From NCBI GenBank assembly GCA_029747015.1, contig JAKOGI010000434.1, positions 347,001 through 411,000 of the forward strand: 64,000 nucleotides of DNA. Direction: 5' to 3'. The notes below the pieces were generated by a model that saw nothing but the letters and a program-made list of their open reading frames with translations, made no database searches and had not been told where the DNA came from. Made by a program: the position numbers and the translations under genes. Every line of letters begins with the position of its first letter. Position 1 is the first letter of the stretch. Source of the stretch: Carnegiea gigantea. Taxonomy: Eukaryota; Streptophyta; Magnoliopsida; Caryophyllales; Cactaceae. This document shows, one piece after another, positions 12,065 through 23,640 of the stretch.

Positions 12065-13027
12065 ATGGGTGATTCATCCTCCTCATCTTTGTCGTCATCA
12101 ATAAATGGCTTGAAGTTCATTCTAGAGTCTTCTAGTGATGATTCACTGATGATGGAAACTATACTCCATAATCAACCTAGTGTGAAGGCATTGGAGCTAG
12201 CTATGAGGATTGGACAACATAGACAAGAGAATAGAACTTCTTCATTATCATGAAGACCAAGAAAGAAGAAAAGATTTATAAGAAGAGATTGGCAAGAAGC
12301 ATACGACGACCTTTACAGAGACTACTTCGCGGAAGACTCAATCTACAACGAAACCCATTTTCGGTGTAGATTTCGAACACGAAAACACTTGTTCTTTCGC
12401 ATTGTTGACAACCTTAGTAGTAGCTTTGAGTGCTTCCAGTTGAGGTAGAATGGCCTCAGTAGGCATGGGTTGTCACCACTCACAAAGTACACAGTAGCCG
12501 TGAGAATGTTGGCTTATGGGATATCGGCAGATTTTGTTGATTAGGACTTGAATATTGGTGAAAGCACGAATATGGAGTGCATGAAAAAATTTTCCACCAG
12601 AGTCATTGAAGTGTTTGGAGAGGATTACATAAGAAATCCAACTAAAGCTAATGTTGATCGTCTATTGAAAGTGGCGGAAGCCCGTGATTTTTCTGGTATG
12701 TTAGGAAGCATTGACTATATGCACTAAAAATGAAAGAACTGCCCATCTAGTTAGAAAGGATTTTTTGTAAAAGGGATATGTAGAGTCATCACTTTGATTC
12801 TTGAGGCCATTGCTTCCTATGACCTTTGGATATAGCATGCCTTCTTTGGGTGCTCGAGAAGCCTCAATGATTTAAACATCCTTCACCGATCCATTGTTTT
12901 CCAATAGCTTTATCAAGGTCAGGCTCCAAAAAGCGAATATGTCATCAATAGTCATAAGTACAATATTGGATATTTCTTATCTGATGGAATTTATTCAAAA
13001 TGGGCTATCTTCGTCAAAACTACCCTT
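12065..13027 (+). pseudogene. PIF/Harbinger-like transposase relic, copy A
   Basis: From ATG at 12065 the plus strand gives an acidic/Ser-rich start, RRDWQEAYDDLYRDYF, then GLSPLTKYTVAVRMLAYG, FSGMLGSIDYMH, LEAIASYDLWI, HAFFGCSRSLNDLNIL and YNIGYFLSDGIYSKWA. These are the ordered blocks of the plant Harbinger transposase domain (the HARBI1/ALP1-like group); SIDYMH, SLNDLN and DGIY carry or flank the acidic catalytic positions. Stops occur at about 12252, 12448 and 12541 and later. The frame is cut at 13027, where a TRIM LTR begins. Copy B (38684-39925) continues past this point. No terminal inverted repeats were found. Confidence 0.75.
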
Positions 13028-13257
13028 TATTATAGGGCCATTACTCTCTCCTTAATAGGTCAGTCTGATGGGTGTGCAATGCAACTGTTTATAATCCTAG
13101 GAGCCTCCCATTACTAATCTGATATGGAACTCTAATCTGTGACAGTCTCACCAGCCCAATTCTGTGACACCTTTGTCACATAGGGCCCCCTACCTACCTC
13201 ATTCCGTTGAAGTGCTTGGCGAGACATCAGAGTCAGGTCTGAGTTTACTCTAATACA
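13028..13257 (-). mobile_element. TRIM fragment: one LTR plus internal part
   Basis: 13028-13139 (112 bp) aligns with the LTRs of the complete TRIM at 19493-19839, and 13140-13257 with its internal segment, ending at the decayed primer site (CTCTAATACA for GCTCCGATACCA, plus strand). The second LTR is absent; a copia LTR starts exactly there at 13258. Its left end interrupts the Harbinger relic. Confidence 0.65.
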
Positions 13258-13609
13258 TGTTGAGGAAAATTCTTATTACTTTCTTAAAAATTTCATACAC
13301 AAATTTATTTTCTTTTTGAGCAATGAGTTGAAACATGGTTCAAGGTTCGGATCACTGCATTCAAGAAGAACTAGTTGGTTGTCAAATCTTGGGAGAAGGT
13401 TGCATCTTCAATATCTAACCAGTGCAGTGGGAGCATTTCCTCTCTAAAGAGAGCGCTACAGCGTGCTTTGACCTAGGGTTTTCTGACATTATCTTATTAT
13501 TATCTTCGTTAAGTTGTTATTCGTGTTTATTATCACTTTTCTGAATTGTAAAATACCCTTGAAGGCTATCTTATTAATTTTTGTGATTTATATTATATAT
13601 TTTCCAACA
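13258..13609 (+). repeat. 5' LTR of Ty1/copia copy 1
   Basis: 352 bp with ends TGTTGAGG...TTCCAACA, a perfect TGTTG/CAACA inverted terminus. It is the same length as the LTR at 20370-20721 and clearly homologous along it. No matching 3' LTR exists because the element is truncated. No standard initiator-Met primer site follows; the sequence after the LTR begins AGTCTAAAGAGG, and I cannot assign its primer. Confidence 0.75.
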
Positions 13610-13651
13610 AGTCTAAAGAGGAAATTTGTAGTTTTCTACTAATTTGGAAAA

Positions 13652-16195
13652 ATGGATACACTAAAAGCCTTGATTAGCAAACCTGAAAATTTTGATGGTA
13701 AAAATTTCCTATGTTAGCAACAACAGATGAACTTCTGGTTAACTGAGTTAGGCCTTTTCTGTATTATTCATGACAGCATTAAAGAACAAGCTCAAAAGTC
13801 TGACAAAACTTTGACCTATGGAGACATTTCTCAAAAGGTTGATGATCCTAAAAAAGATGACATTGCAGATAAAGATGTGATTTGCCATGGTCATATCTTA
13901 AGTGCTTTGTCTGATAATGTTTATCGCATTTTTTGCCATACCAGAACTGCTTGTGATTTATGGATTGGTCTGGACAAAGATATGCTACTGTTGAAAACGG
14001 TCTTGTGAGAGTCAGTATTAATAGTTGGTTCGATTTTCAGTTTGTTCATAATAAAAATTTATCTGATCAGCTTCATGATTTTGAAAACTTGGTCTATGAG
14101 TTGAAAATGAAAAGAGTTGAACAAAGTGAGTTAGTCTATGTTGTTTTTGCTATTAAACAATTACCTTCATCTTGGTCTAAATTTGCTGAAGTTCTTAGAT
14201 AGAAGTTTGATAAGTTTTCTTTAGGTGATTTGTTCTCTGCTTTGAGAATTGATGACAAACATCGTTCTTCCAGAGATCAAAAAACCAATTTTCAAGCTAA
14301 GGTCCTCACAATTGAAGGTCCTCATAATCGTAGACCTAATCAATTCAACAAAAATGGTACAAAAAGATTTTTCGGGACTGGGGGCACTAAGTTAAACAAT
14401 AATAAAACAAAAGGTAACAATCAAGGTAGAAGACAATTTTGGGTATGCGAAGGCACAAACCATATCGTTAGGGATTACTACTTCTGTCATGGTTAGAATA
14501 GGAAGGGCCCTAAAGGTCACTTGCCCAAGAAGCTATAGGCCAATGTTGTGGCTATGGGGACCACCTCTGATTCCCTAGCTAACAAGTATTTTGCTAGTAG
14601 CCTAGAGTTAAAATCAATTCTTAGACCAAGTGATTGGTGGATAGACTCTGGGGCTGATGTTCACTTGTGCACTGATAAAACCTTATTTTCATCCTATCAG
14701 GCACAAGAACTATAAGCATGGGGAATAAGAAAGTGGTTAGAGCCCTAGAAGAAGGCCAAGTCAAGTTAGAGTTGTTGTCTGAGAAATTTTTAAAGTTAGA
14801 TGGTGCTTATCATGCTCCTAATATTAGAAAAAATTTGACCAGTATGTCTCTGCTAGATTGATATGATTATAATGTTAATTTCGATTCCTATAAAGTTGTA
14901 ATTAGAAGACATGGTCAATTTGTTGGTAAAGGTTTCTTGTTAGATGGTTTACTTAGATTAAGGGTAATGACTTCTTCTAGTAATGTAATTTCTAATTCAC
15001 AATGACCTGTCGCTAATACTGAATGTTGTGATACTTGCCATGGTAGACTTGGTCACGTGAATAAAAATAGCACTAAAAAGATGATGCATTTAGACCTGAT
15101 TCCTAAATCGCATGTTAACGTGAATGATAGATGTCAAGTTTGCGTGGAGGCCAAACAACCAAGAAAACCATTTAAATTTGTAGAGAACAATACTATCTTA
15201 CTAGAATTAATTCATAGTGATTTTTGTCATAGTCAACATGTTTTGACTTGTGGTGGTTGTCAGTATTTTATAACCTTTGTTGATGATTTCTCTAAGTATT
15301 ACTACACATATTTTGATTGGCTCCAAGAGTGATTTCTTTGACGTGTTTAAAATTTGTAAGGCTAAAGTTCAGAATCAGTTAGAAAAGAAAATAAAGATTC
15401 TAAGGTCCGATAGAGGTGGTGAGTTTGCTCCTACCGAACTGGTAGAATTTTGCAACGAACATGGTATAATACATGAGGTGACTCCTTCTTATGCTCCACA
15501 ATCTAATGGAGTAGCTAAAAGGAAAAATAGAACTTTGCCTAATATGGTAAATGCTATGCTTCTTAGTTCTAGTTTGCCTAATAATTGTTAAGGTGACACC
15601 TTATATTCTGCCTGTTTAATAATTAATAGAGTGCCTTTTAAAAATTATAAAAAGACCCGTTATGAATTGTGGAAGAATAAAAAACCTTCTATTAAATATT
15701 TGAATGTGTAGGGGTCCTTGGCTAAGGTGAATATTCCCATTGTGAAGAAAAAGAAAATTGATTCTAAAACTGTTGACTGTATACTTGTTGGTTATTTTCT
15801 AAATGGTACTACCTATAGATTTTTGGTGTTTAACTCAAAAGTTTCTGAAATTTCTAATAATACTATTATTGAGTCTAGAGATGCAGTTTTCTTTGAGAAT
15901 ATTTTTCTTATGAAAAATAAATTGTCTAGATCAATTTGTGAAGAGATTCTTCTGATTTTGCTTTACATAAAGTAGGCAATATTAATAATCAAAAATGTTT
16001 TAAACCTAGGAGGAGTAATAGGAGAAGAAAGAACAAAAGTTTTGATGATGATTTTTATGTGTAGTTGCTTGAAGATAATCCTAAAACTTATAATGAGGCT
16101 ACGTTGTCTACTGATGGCCCATTTTAGAAACAAGTTGTGAATGATGAAATGGACTTCATTATGGTTAATATGACATGAGTGCTAACTAATCTTCC
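13652..16195 (+). pseudogene. Ty1/copia gag-pol, copy 1 (truncated in RT)
   Basis: ATG at 13652 opens a copia gag (FDGKNFLC, then NFWLTELGL). A knuckle-like CEGTNHIVRDYYFCHG near 14450 is degenerate. The protease motif WWIDSGADVHLC at about 14636 keeps its DSGA. The gag-pre-integrase His/Cys region (CHGRLGH...CQVCVEAKQ) and integrase follow: LIHSDFC, FVDDFS and NGVAKRKNRTL; the last normally has Glu (V-V-E-R-K-N), here Lys, so the third DDE residue is lost. At least seven stops or shifts break the frame. The copy ends at about 16195 after the segment preceding RT, joined to a minus-strand copia. Order protease-integrase-RT is diagnostic of Ty1/copia. Confidence 0.85.
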
Positions 16196-16199
16196 ACCT

Positions 16200-18300
16200 G
16201 GTCGAACTAATCTTTGGACTTCGGCTGCAGGTGTGCGTAACATAAGCAACCAAACACTTTTATGGAGTCAAAATTAGGCTTGACACTATACAATACTTCA
16301 TATGGTGTTCGACCATCAAGCAACTTACTAGGCGTACGATTAATAAAAAGGCAGCAGTTAGTACACACTCCCCCCAAAACTCTATGGGTAAGTGGGCTTG
16401 AAATTGTAGAGCTCTAGCAACGTTCAATATATGATGGTGCTTTAGCTCTCCTCGGTCATTCTGTTGAGGGGTGTCAACACAGCTGGTTTGGTGTAGTATT
16501 CCATTTTCGGAGTAAAACTTGAGCAAAGGACTAGTTTTAAACTCAAGTTCGTTGTCACTCCGAATGATTTTTACATTCTTGTTAAACTGATTTTTCACTA
16601 AAGCCACAACGCTTTGTAACAGGGTTGCTACTTCCCTCTTTCCCTTCATCAAAAACACCCACACACTTCTACTCGTATCATTGACAATGGTTAAAAACTA
16701 GTATGCATCGCAAAAGGAAGGTACTCTATAGCCACCCCTTATGTCACAATGTATGGTCTCAAACAAATCCTTAGTTTACTTTTACTAATAGTAAAAGAAT
16801 TACGGGTTTGTTTTACTCCAAAACAAATGTCACAAGGATGATCCTCATTATTGGGAATGCTATAAAAAACACCTAAATATTTTGGAAGTAATGTAATAAC
16901 TTGTCGTGATGGGTGTGCAAGATGCTGATGCTACAAGGTGCCGGTGTTTACTGCATTTGCTCTTGCACTTGGAACATCCATTTCGTGGAACTAAAAGACC
17001 CCTCTTTTCTCTTCATGCACTCCAATCATGCTCCTCGAGGTGCGGTCGTGTATCACACAAATAATATCATCATATGTCATAGTGCACTTTAATTCTCTAT
17101 TTAATTGAGAGATGGATATCAAATTGCAACAAAAATTGGGAACATATAAGACTTTCGTTAATTTGATTTTTGAGCTCAAATTAATAATTCCTTGCAAAGT
17201 CGCCATCCTGACCACACCATCTGGCATACCAACTGGAATGGGCTCCGTCCTTTCTAATTCTTCAAGTGCCTTTAAGTTTCCCGTCATATGGTTTGACGCC
17301 CCAATATCAAGAATCCATGACAGCTTACCTGAGAGGTTCTCGTATCCAGGCTTAGATGATTCGATGAGACTTAGGAGTCGTTGGAATTGCTCGTTGGTGA
17401 AGCCTGGCATCATCAAGGGCTCGCTATTCTCACTGCCAGACTGTTCTGTCCCTCTGTTTCCTATAGTGTAGGCGCCTGGTGAGTTGCTCCTCGACCCCGA
17501 CCACCGGTTCTTCCTCCGCGCGAACCACGGCCTCGACCTCTACCCCTACTGCGAGTTCCCCAGTTTGCTGGGTGCCCTACCAGCTCATAACAATTGCTTT
17601 CCTCGTGGCCGAACTTCATGCAATGTTTGCACAAACCCTTTTCAATGACATTCTGCTGACTCTTGCCACTGTGACGTACGGCAAAGGCAACAACTGCCTT
17701 GTTTCATTCGTCTCTCATGGCCATCATAGGTTTGTGATGTTCCTCTTGAAGTACTGTATTGAATATGAGGTCGAGTATCGGTAGAGGCTCCATCGCTTGA
17801 ATCAGACTCCGGATTTGTGAATATAAGTCATCATTCAGTCCCATCAGAAACTAATGTGATTTTTCTTCTTCTGCCATTGCAGCGAATTTGCTTGCTGCTT
17901 TGCACTTGCATCTAGTGCACTTGTAGTGTGGGATTTTGACAAAATTTCCCAACTCACTGCGGAGGCTTGAGAGTTTGGAGTAAAATTCAACAACATCGAG
18001 ACTTCCTTGTTTAAGCGCCGCAATGTTCGCTTTCAACTGATGGATCTTTGGTGTATTGGCCACAGTGTATTTTTTCTTCAAATTGGTCCACATAGCATGG
18101 GTACTCTCAGCATATGCTACACTTGTTCGTAGCTTTGGATGGACAATGTTAAGAATCCATGAGGAGATCATCAAGTTCACCATCTCCCATGCTTGTAACT
18201 CACTTGGATCTTGTCCTGCGGCTATGGTGGGTCTTGTTTGAGTTCCATCGATGAACCCAAGTTTGTTCTTAGTTTTTAGTGCCATTCTAACTGCTGTCTC
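16200..18300 (-). pseudogene. second Ty1/copia family, gag-protease-integrase relic
   Basis: Minus-strand order: gag at 18285-17851 (ELQAWEMVNLMISSWIL, HAMWTNLKKKY, CTRCKCKAASKF), a Gly/Ser/Arg-rich linker, protease at about 17340 (WILDIGASNHMTG; the active-site triplet D-S-G reads D-I-G), the pre-integrase segment (VLYVPNFCCNLISISQL), then integrase at 16664-16260 with IIRSDNELEF and FWGECVLTAAF. The Glu motif region reads DTPQQNDRGELKHHH, a damaged version of P-Q-Q-N-G-x-x-E. The first integrase Asp region is missing or unreadable. RT and RNase H are absent: the element stops at 16200, tail to tail against copia copy 1. Confidence 0.8.
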
Positions 18301-18411
18301 CTAGAGATCGTAATTTTTTTCATTGAATATCACAATTGTTATTAACATGCCTAGCCCTTCAGAAGGATGAAGGTAGTGAATTTAGTCATATTTGCGATAT
18401 TCAATGCTAAT

Positions 18412-18646
18412 GCTCTGATGCCATGAACAAATTGGAAAGAAAATGTAAGTTTTGATAAGTGACAAAGCGATGGCTTTGATGGGAACTTGTCGTGGCTGCC
18501 TGCCCTTCTCATTATCATGCATGGTTCTTAAATACACAAAGTCATAAACAAGATACAACCCTAAGCCCTAACCTTAGGTTACACGGCACTTGAACAAAAA
18601 ATATACACAAAATTAATATAAATTAAATATTACATAATATTTCTCA
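18412..18646 (-). repeat. primer site and probable 5' LTR of minus-strand copia
   Basis: Minus strand 18423-18412 reads TGGCATCAGAGC, one base off the standard initiator-Met primer-binding site TGGTATCAGAGC. Directly upstream in element sense, 18646-18424 can be read as TGAGAAATATT...TTTGTTCA, a 223-bp segment with TG...CA ends and a TATA-like TGTATTTAAG. With no 3' partner, the outer end is inferred. Confidence 0.55.
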
Positions 18647-19492
18647 ATATCGCACGAATGTGAAAAATACTAGTTGTTTCATCAAAAATAGGAAAATATT
18701 TCTTGGTTTTCCTGTATGCAATTGATATTGAAAGCCCATGTTGTTTTCTTATTGAAAAAGGATTTTGATTGGAGAGAGCTATGGTATCTTTGGCTTTTTT
18801 GAGCCCTTTTTTATTTGATTTTAATATGTGAGCAGGGAATTAATGACGTTGATTTGAATTGGATTTTTGCGATTGAGAAAAGAAGCATGATTCCTTTGCA
18901 GAATTTCTAAAATTTTTGACCTTATTATTTGTTTATAAACAATCAAGAGGAGTGTCATAAACTCTACTTATTCTCATAAGATGTGCTTTGATCATGGAAA
19001 AATAAATGTTTTTGGTTGGAGGTTGTACCCTGTGTACGTAAAAAGATCTAATGATAGTCTCTAACACAAGTTCACTTCTTATATTATATGAGACTCGAGA
19101 GGTCATCGAAGAGCGCATAAATCAATGCCAATTTGAGTAGCCTTAACAATTACCGTGTGTTGGGAGTTAGGGTGGGCATTGGGGGAGGGAAATATGCTAA
19201 AATAAATTTGGTGAAATTATAGTGTAGTTCTTGGTCTACCTAGGAAGGTTGGCGAAGAGACATATATATGTCCCTCATGTTGTTCTTTTGTTAATGTCCA
19301 ACCCAACCCCCATCCCCCAAATCCACCCATCTCCCCAAAAAATAAAAATATATAAAAAAATATAAAAAACCCTACGTTTTAAACCTACCTAGCAAGGTAG
19401 GCTGGAAATAACCGAATAACAACTCGAGAAAAATTGGATGGGAGAATTTGAACATGCATGTCACATGCGGTCCCCCAACATCTACTACCCTT
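18647..19492. other. intergenic, no gene recognised
   Basis: AT-rich DNA with no supportable frame. A small perfect hairpin-forming sequence, CCTACCTAGCAAGGTAGG, lies at about 19385-19402. Nothing else is identified. Confidence 0.4.
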
Positions 19493-19839
19493 TGTCACGG
19501 GGCCATTACTTTCTTCCCAAAAGGTCGGTCTGATGGGGTGTGCAACGTCACTGTTTATAAGCCTTGGACCCTCCCATCACTTATCTGATGTGGAACTCTT
19601 ATCCATAAGATTCTCTTCAACCCAATCCTGTAACGCCCTCGTCACAAATAAGACCCCCTACTACCCCATTCTGTTGAAGCACTTGGCAAGAGATCGAAGC
19701 TGGGTCTAAGTTTGCTCCGATACCACTTGTCATAGAGCCATTACTCTCTCCTCAAAAGGCCGATCTGATGAGATATGCAACCCCACTATTTATAAGTCCA
19801 GGACCCTCCCATACTTACCCAGTGTGGAACTCTTATCCA
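19493..19839 (-). mobile_element. complete TRIM (miniature LTR retrotransposon)
   Basis: Two direct repeats of 113 and 112 bp (19493-19605 and 19728-19839) flank a 122-bp internal segment. On the minus strand each LTR starts TGGATAAGAGTTCCACA and ends with GACA, giving TG...CA ends. Next to the LTR at 19728, minus 19725-19714 reads TGGTATCGGAGC, an initiator-Met-type primer site with one change. There is no coding capacity, and about 350 bp in total is in the TRIM range. I see no clear target-site duplication (CCCTT against TGGCA), so this may be a recombined or old copy. It would depend on enzymes from an autonomous element. Confidence 0.75.
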
Positions 19840-20369
19840 TGGCATCTTGCAGCCTTACGAGATTCATTGTAGTCCTTTCAAACTCTCTATTGCTTCACTT
19901 TAATTTCACGAATTATATGTTAGAACATTATGATTAAAAATTAAAATTTTTTAAGTTGGAGGTGGATGATTGACTAAGTTAAATTCTTTATTTTATTTAT
20001 TTTATTTTATTTTATTTTATCTTTGAAGTTATCTGGAGGCTTATTTTCTTATTTCTATTTTTGAAGTTTACTATTTTGGATGGATTTCTTTTGTATGAAC
20101 TATAGTAAAAGTAGCTAATTGACTCATTAAATGGGGGGTTCTCAACAATTTATTTTGGAGACCATTGTGTGATATCGAGAAATGGGGCTGTGGCTAGTAT
20201 ATTGTCTTTTCACTATAAATAAGCTAGTCCTCCTAAGAATTTTACACGCAAAAAATGGAAAGCATCTCTATAGCATTTTACTGCTTTATCTTTTACTCTA
20301 AAAAAGCCCTTCTTGATTTCCTATACACTAACAACTATTGATAAGTCTTATTAACTATTTCAGTATTTT
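19840..20369. other. intergenic, with (TTTTA)n tract
   Basis: No gene. A short TTTTA/TTTAT microsatellite lies at about 19988-20022. The sequence separates the TRIM from copia copy 2. Confidence 0.5.
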
Positions 20370-20721
20370 TGTTAAGGGAAATTGTTATTACTTTCTTAAA
20401 AATTTCATACACAAATTTATTTTCTCCTTAAGCATCGAGTTGAAACTTGGTTTGGGGTTCGGATCGCTGCATTCGAGAAGAATCGGCGGGTTGCCAAATG
20501 TTGGGAGAGGCCTGTATCTTCAATATCTAACTAGTGCAGTGGGAGCATTTCTTCTCTAAAGAGAGCGCTATGATGTGCTTCAACCCAGGCCTTTCTTACC
20601 TCATCTTATTATTATTTTTCTTAAGTTGTTGTTTGTATTTATTGTCACTTTCCTGAATAGTAGAATTCCCTCGAATACTGTTTGATTAATCTTTGTGATT
20701 TATATTTTATATTTTCCAAGA
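20370..20721 (+). repeat. 5' LTR of Ty1/copia copy 2
   Basis: 352 bp, exactly the length of the LTR at 13258-13609 and homologous throughout, beginning TGTTAAGGG and ending TTCCAAGA (the expected CAACA end has mutated). The downstream leader is also shared with copy 1. Confidence 0.7.
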
Positions 20722-20763
20722 AGGTTAGGCAGGAAATTTATAGTTTTCTACTAATTTAAAAAA

Positions 20764-23640
20764 ATGAATGAACTAACAGCCTTGACTAGCAAATTTGAAA
20801 ATTTTGAAGGAAAAATTTCCTATGTTGGCAACAACATATGAAGTTTTGGCTAACTGAGTAGGCCTTTTCTATATTATTCATGACAACCTTAAAGAACAAG
20901 CTGAAAAGTCTGATAAAATTCCAACCTATGGAGATATTTCTAATAAGGTTGATGATCCTAAAAAAGATGACATTGCTGATAAAGATATGATTTGCCATGG
21001 TCGTATCTTAAGTGCTTTGTCTGATAATGTTTATCGCATTTTTTACCATACCAAAACTGCTTGTGATTTATGGATTACTTTGGGCCGAAGATATGCTACT
21101 GCTGAAAAAGGTCTTGTGAGAGTCAGTATTAATGATTGATTTGATTTTCAGTTTGTTGATAATAAAAATCTATTTGATCAACTTCATGATTTTGAAAACT
21201 TGGTATATAAGTTGAACATGAAGGAAGTTGAACAAAGTGAGCAAGTCTATGTTGTTTCTGCTATTAAAAAATTGGCTCTGTCTTTGTCTAAATTTGCTGA
21301 AGGTCTTAGACAAAAGTCTAATTAGTGTTCTTTAGATGATTTTTTCTCCGCTTTGAGAATTAAGGACAAATATCATTCTTTCAAAAATCCAAAAACTGAT
21401 TTTCAAGCTAGGGCTCTCATAGTTGAAGGTCCTCCTAAACCTAGACCTAATCAATTCAAGAAAAATGGTCCTAAAAGACTTGTCAGGAATGGAGGCAATA
21501 AGTTGAATGACAATAAAACTAAAGGTAATAATCAAGGCAGAAGGCAATATTAGGCACGAACTATATTGCTAAGGATTGCTACTTCCGTCAATGTCAGAAT
21601 AGGAAGCCCCCTAAAGGTCACTTGCCCCCTAAGCCACAGGCCAATGTTGTGACTATAGGGGTCATCTCCGATTCCTCAGCTAATAGATATTTTGCTGGTG
21701 GGTGAGAGCTCAATTCAACCCTTAACTCTAATGATTGGTGGATAAATTCTAGGACTAATGTTCACGTGTGCATTGATGAAACCTTATTTTCATCCTATAA
21801 GGTATCAGGCACAAGAACTGTGCGCATGGGAATGGGAGTGTGCCTCAAGTCCTAGGAGAAGGCCAAGTCCACTTAGAGTTGTCGTCCTGAAAATTTCTGA
21901 AGTTAGATGGTATTTATCATGTTCCTAATACTAGAAAAAAATTGACTAGTGTCTCTTCGCTAGACCGACACGGTTATAATGTTTATTTCGGTTCCAATCA
22001 AGTTGCAATTAGTAGACATGCTCAATTCGTTGATAAAGGTTTCTTATTAGATTGTTTATATAGATTTAGTGTAATGCCTTCTTCTAGTAATGCAATTTCT
22101 GATTTACAATTTTTTATCGCTAATACTAAATGTTGTCATAGTTGCCATGGCAGACTCGGTCACATGGGTAAAAATACCATTAAAAAGATAATGCATTTAG
22201 ACCTGACTCCTAAATCACATGTTAACATGAATGATAGATGCCAAGTTTGTGTGAGGGCTAAACAACCTGGAAAACCTTTTAAATCTATGGAGAAAAATAC
22301 TGTCTTATTAGAATTAATTCATAGTGATGTTTGTGATAGTCAACGTGTTTTGACTCGTGGTGGTAGTCAGTAGTTTATAACCTTTATTGTTGATTTCTCT
22401 AAGTACTGCTACACATGTTTGACTATCCCCAAGAATGATTTGTCGACAAGTTTAAAATTTGTAAGGCTGAGGTTGAGAATCAGTTAGAAAAGAAAATAAA
22501 AATTCTAGGGTCTGATAGAAGTTGTGAGTATGCTCCTACTGAAATGGTAGAGTTTTGAAACGAACATGGTAAAATACATGAGCTGACTCCTTCTTATGCA
22601 CCACAGTCTAATGGAGTAGTTGAAAGAAAAAGTAGAACTTTGCTTAATATGGTAAATGCTATGCTCCTTAGTTTTGGTTTGCCTATTAATTATTGGGGTG
22701 ATGCCTTATATTCTAGTTTTTTAATTCTTAATTAGAGTGCCTTTTAAAAATTCAAAAAAGACCCTTATGAATTGTGGAAGAATAAAAAAATCTTCTATTA
22801 AATATTTGAAAGTGTGGGGGTGCTTGGCTAAGGCAAATAGCCCTATCGTGAGGAAAAGGAAAATTAACCCTAAAACTATTGACTGTGTATTTATTGGTTT
22901 TTCTTTAAATAGTACTACCTATAGATTTTTGGTGTTTAACTCAAAAGTTTTTGAAATTTCTAACAATACTATTACTGAGTCTAGAGATGCAGTTTTCTTT
23001 GAGAATATTTTTCCTATCAAAAATAAATTACATAGACCAATTTGTGAAGGTCTTCTTCATATTTTGCTTTCAATATAGAAGGCAATATTAATGATCAAAA
23101 ATGTTTTGAATCTAGGAGGAGTAAAAGGAGAAGAAAGAATAAAAGTTTTGGTGATGATTTTTATACGTATTTTCTTGAAGATGATCTTAAAACTTATAAA
23201 GAGACAATGTTGTCAATTGATGCCTCATTTTGGAAACAAGCTGTAAATGATGAAAGGGACTCCATTATGGTTAATAAAACATGAGTGCTAATTGATCTTC
23301 CACCTGGTTCTAATGCACTTGGGTGTAAATAGATTTTTAGAAAGAAACTTAGAACTAATGGTCGAATAGAAAAAAATCAAGGCAAAATTAGTAGCTCAAG
23401 TTTACAAACAAGAAAAAGGAGTTGACTCTTTTGATACTTACTCGCCTTATCTAAAATTCCTACTATTAGAATGTTGATTGTCGTTGCTTCTATCTATAAA
23501 TTGCAAATTCACCAAATGGATGTGAAAGCTGCATTTTAAATTGTGAATTGGAAGAAGAAATTTATGTGAAACAACCATAAGGGTTTGTGGTCCCTGGCCA
23601 AGAGAATAAAGTGTCTACGCCTATAAAATCACTTTATGCG
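20764..23640 (+). pseudogene. Ty1/copia gag-pol, copy 2 (truncated in RT)
   Basis: Same family as 13652-16195. Gag begins at ATG 20764 but is quickly broken. The protease site reads WWINSRTNVHVC, so DSGA is destroyed. The pre-integrase and integrase part at 21942-22373 has CHGRLGH, CQVCVRAKQ and LIHSDVCDSQ; the Glu motif NGVVERKSRTL is intact here, unlike copy 1. It extends further than copy 1 into RT (FRKKLRTNGRIEK, IHQMDVKAAF, ELEEEIYVKQP) and stops at about 23640 within the segment before the Y-V-D-D box, where homology ends abruptly. No 3' LTR follows. Many stops and shifts are present. Confidence 0.85.

Noticed and set aside
18650..19490. Possible host exon (open frame 18933-19118, minus)
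   Set aside because: No motif, no splice context and no similarity recognised.
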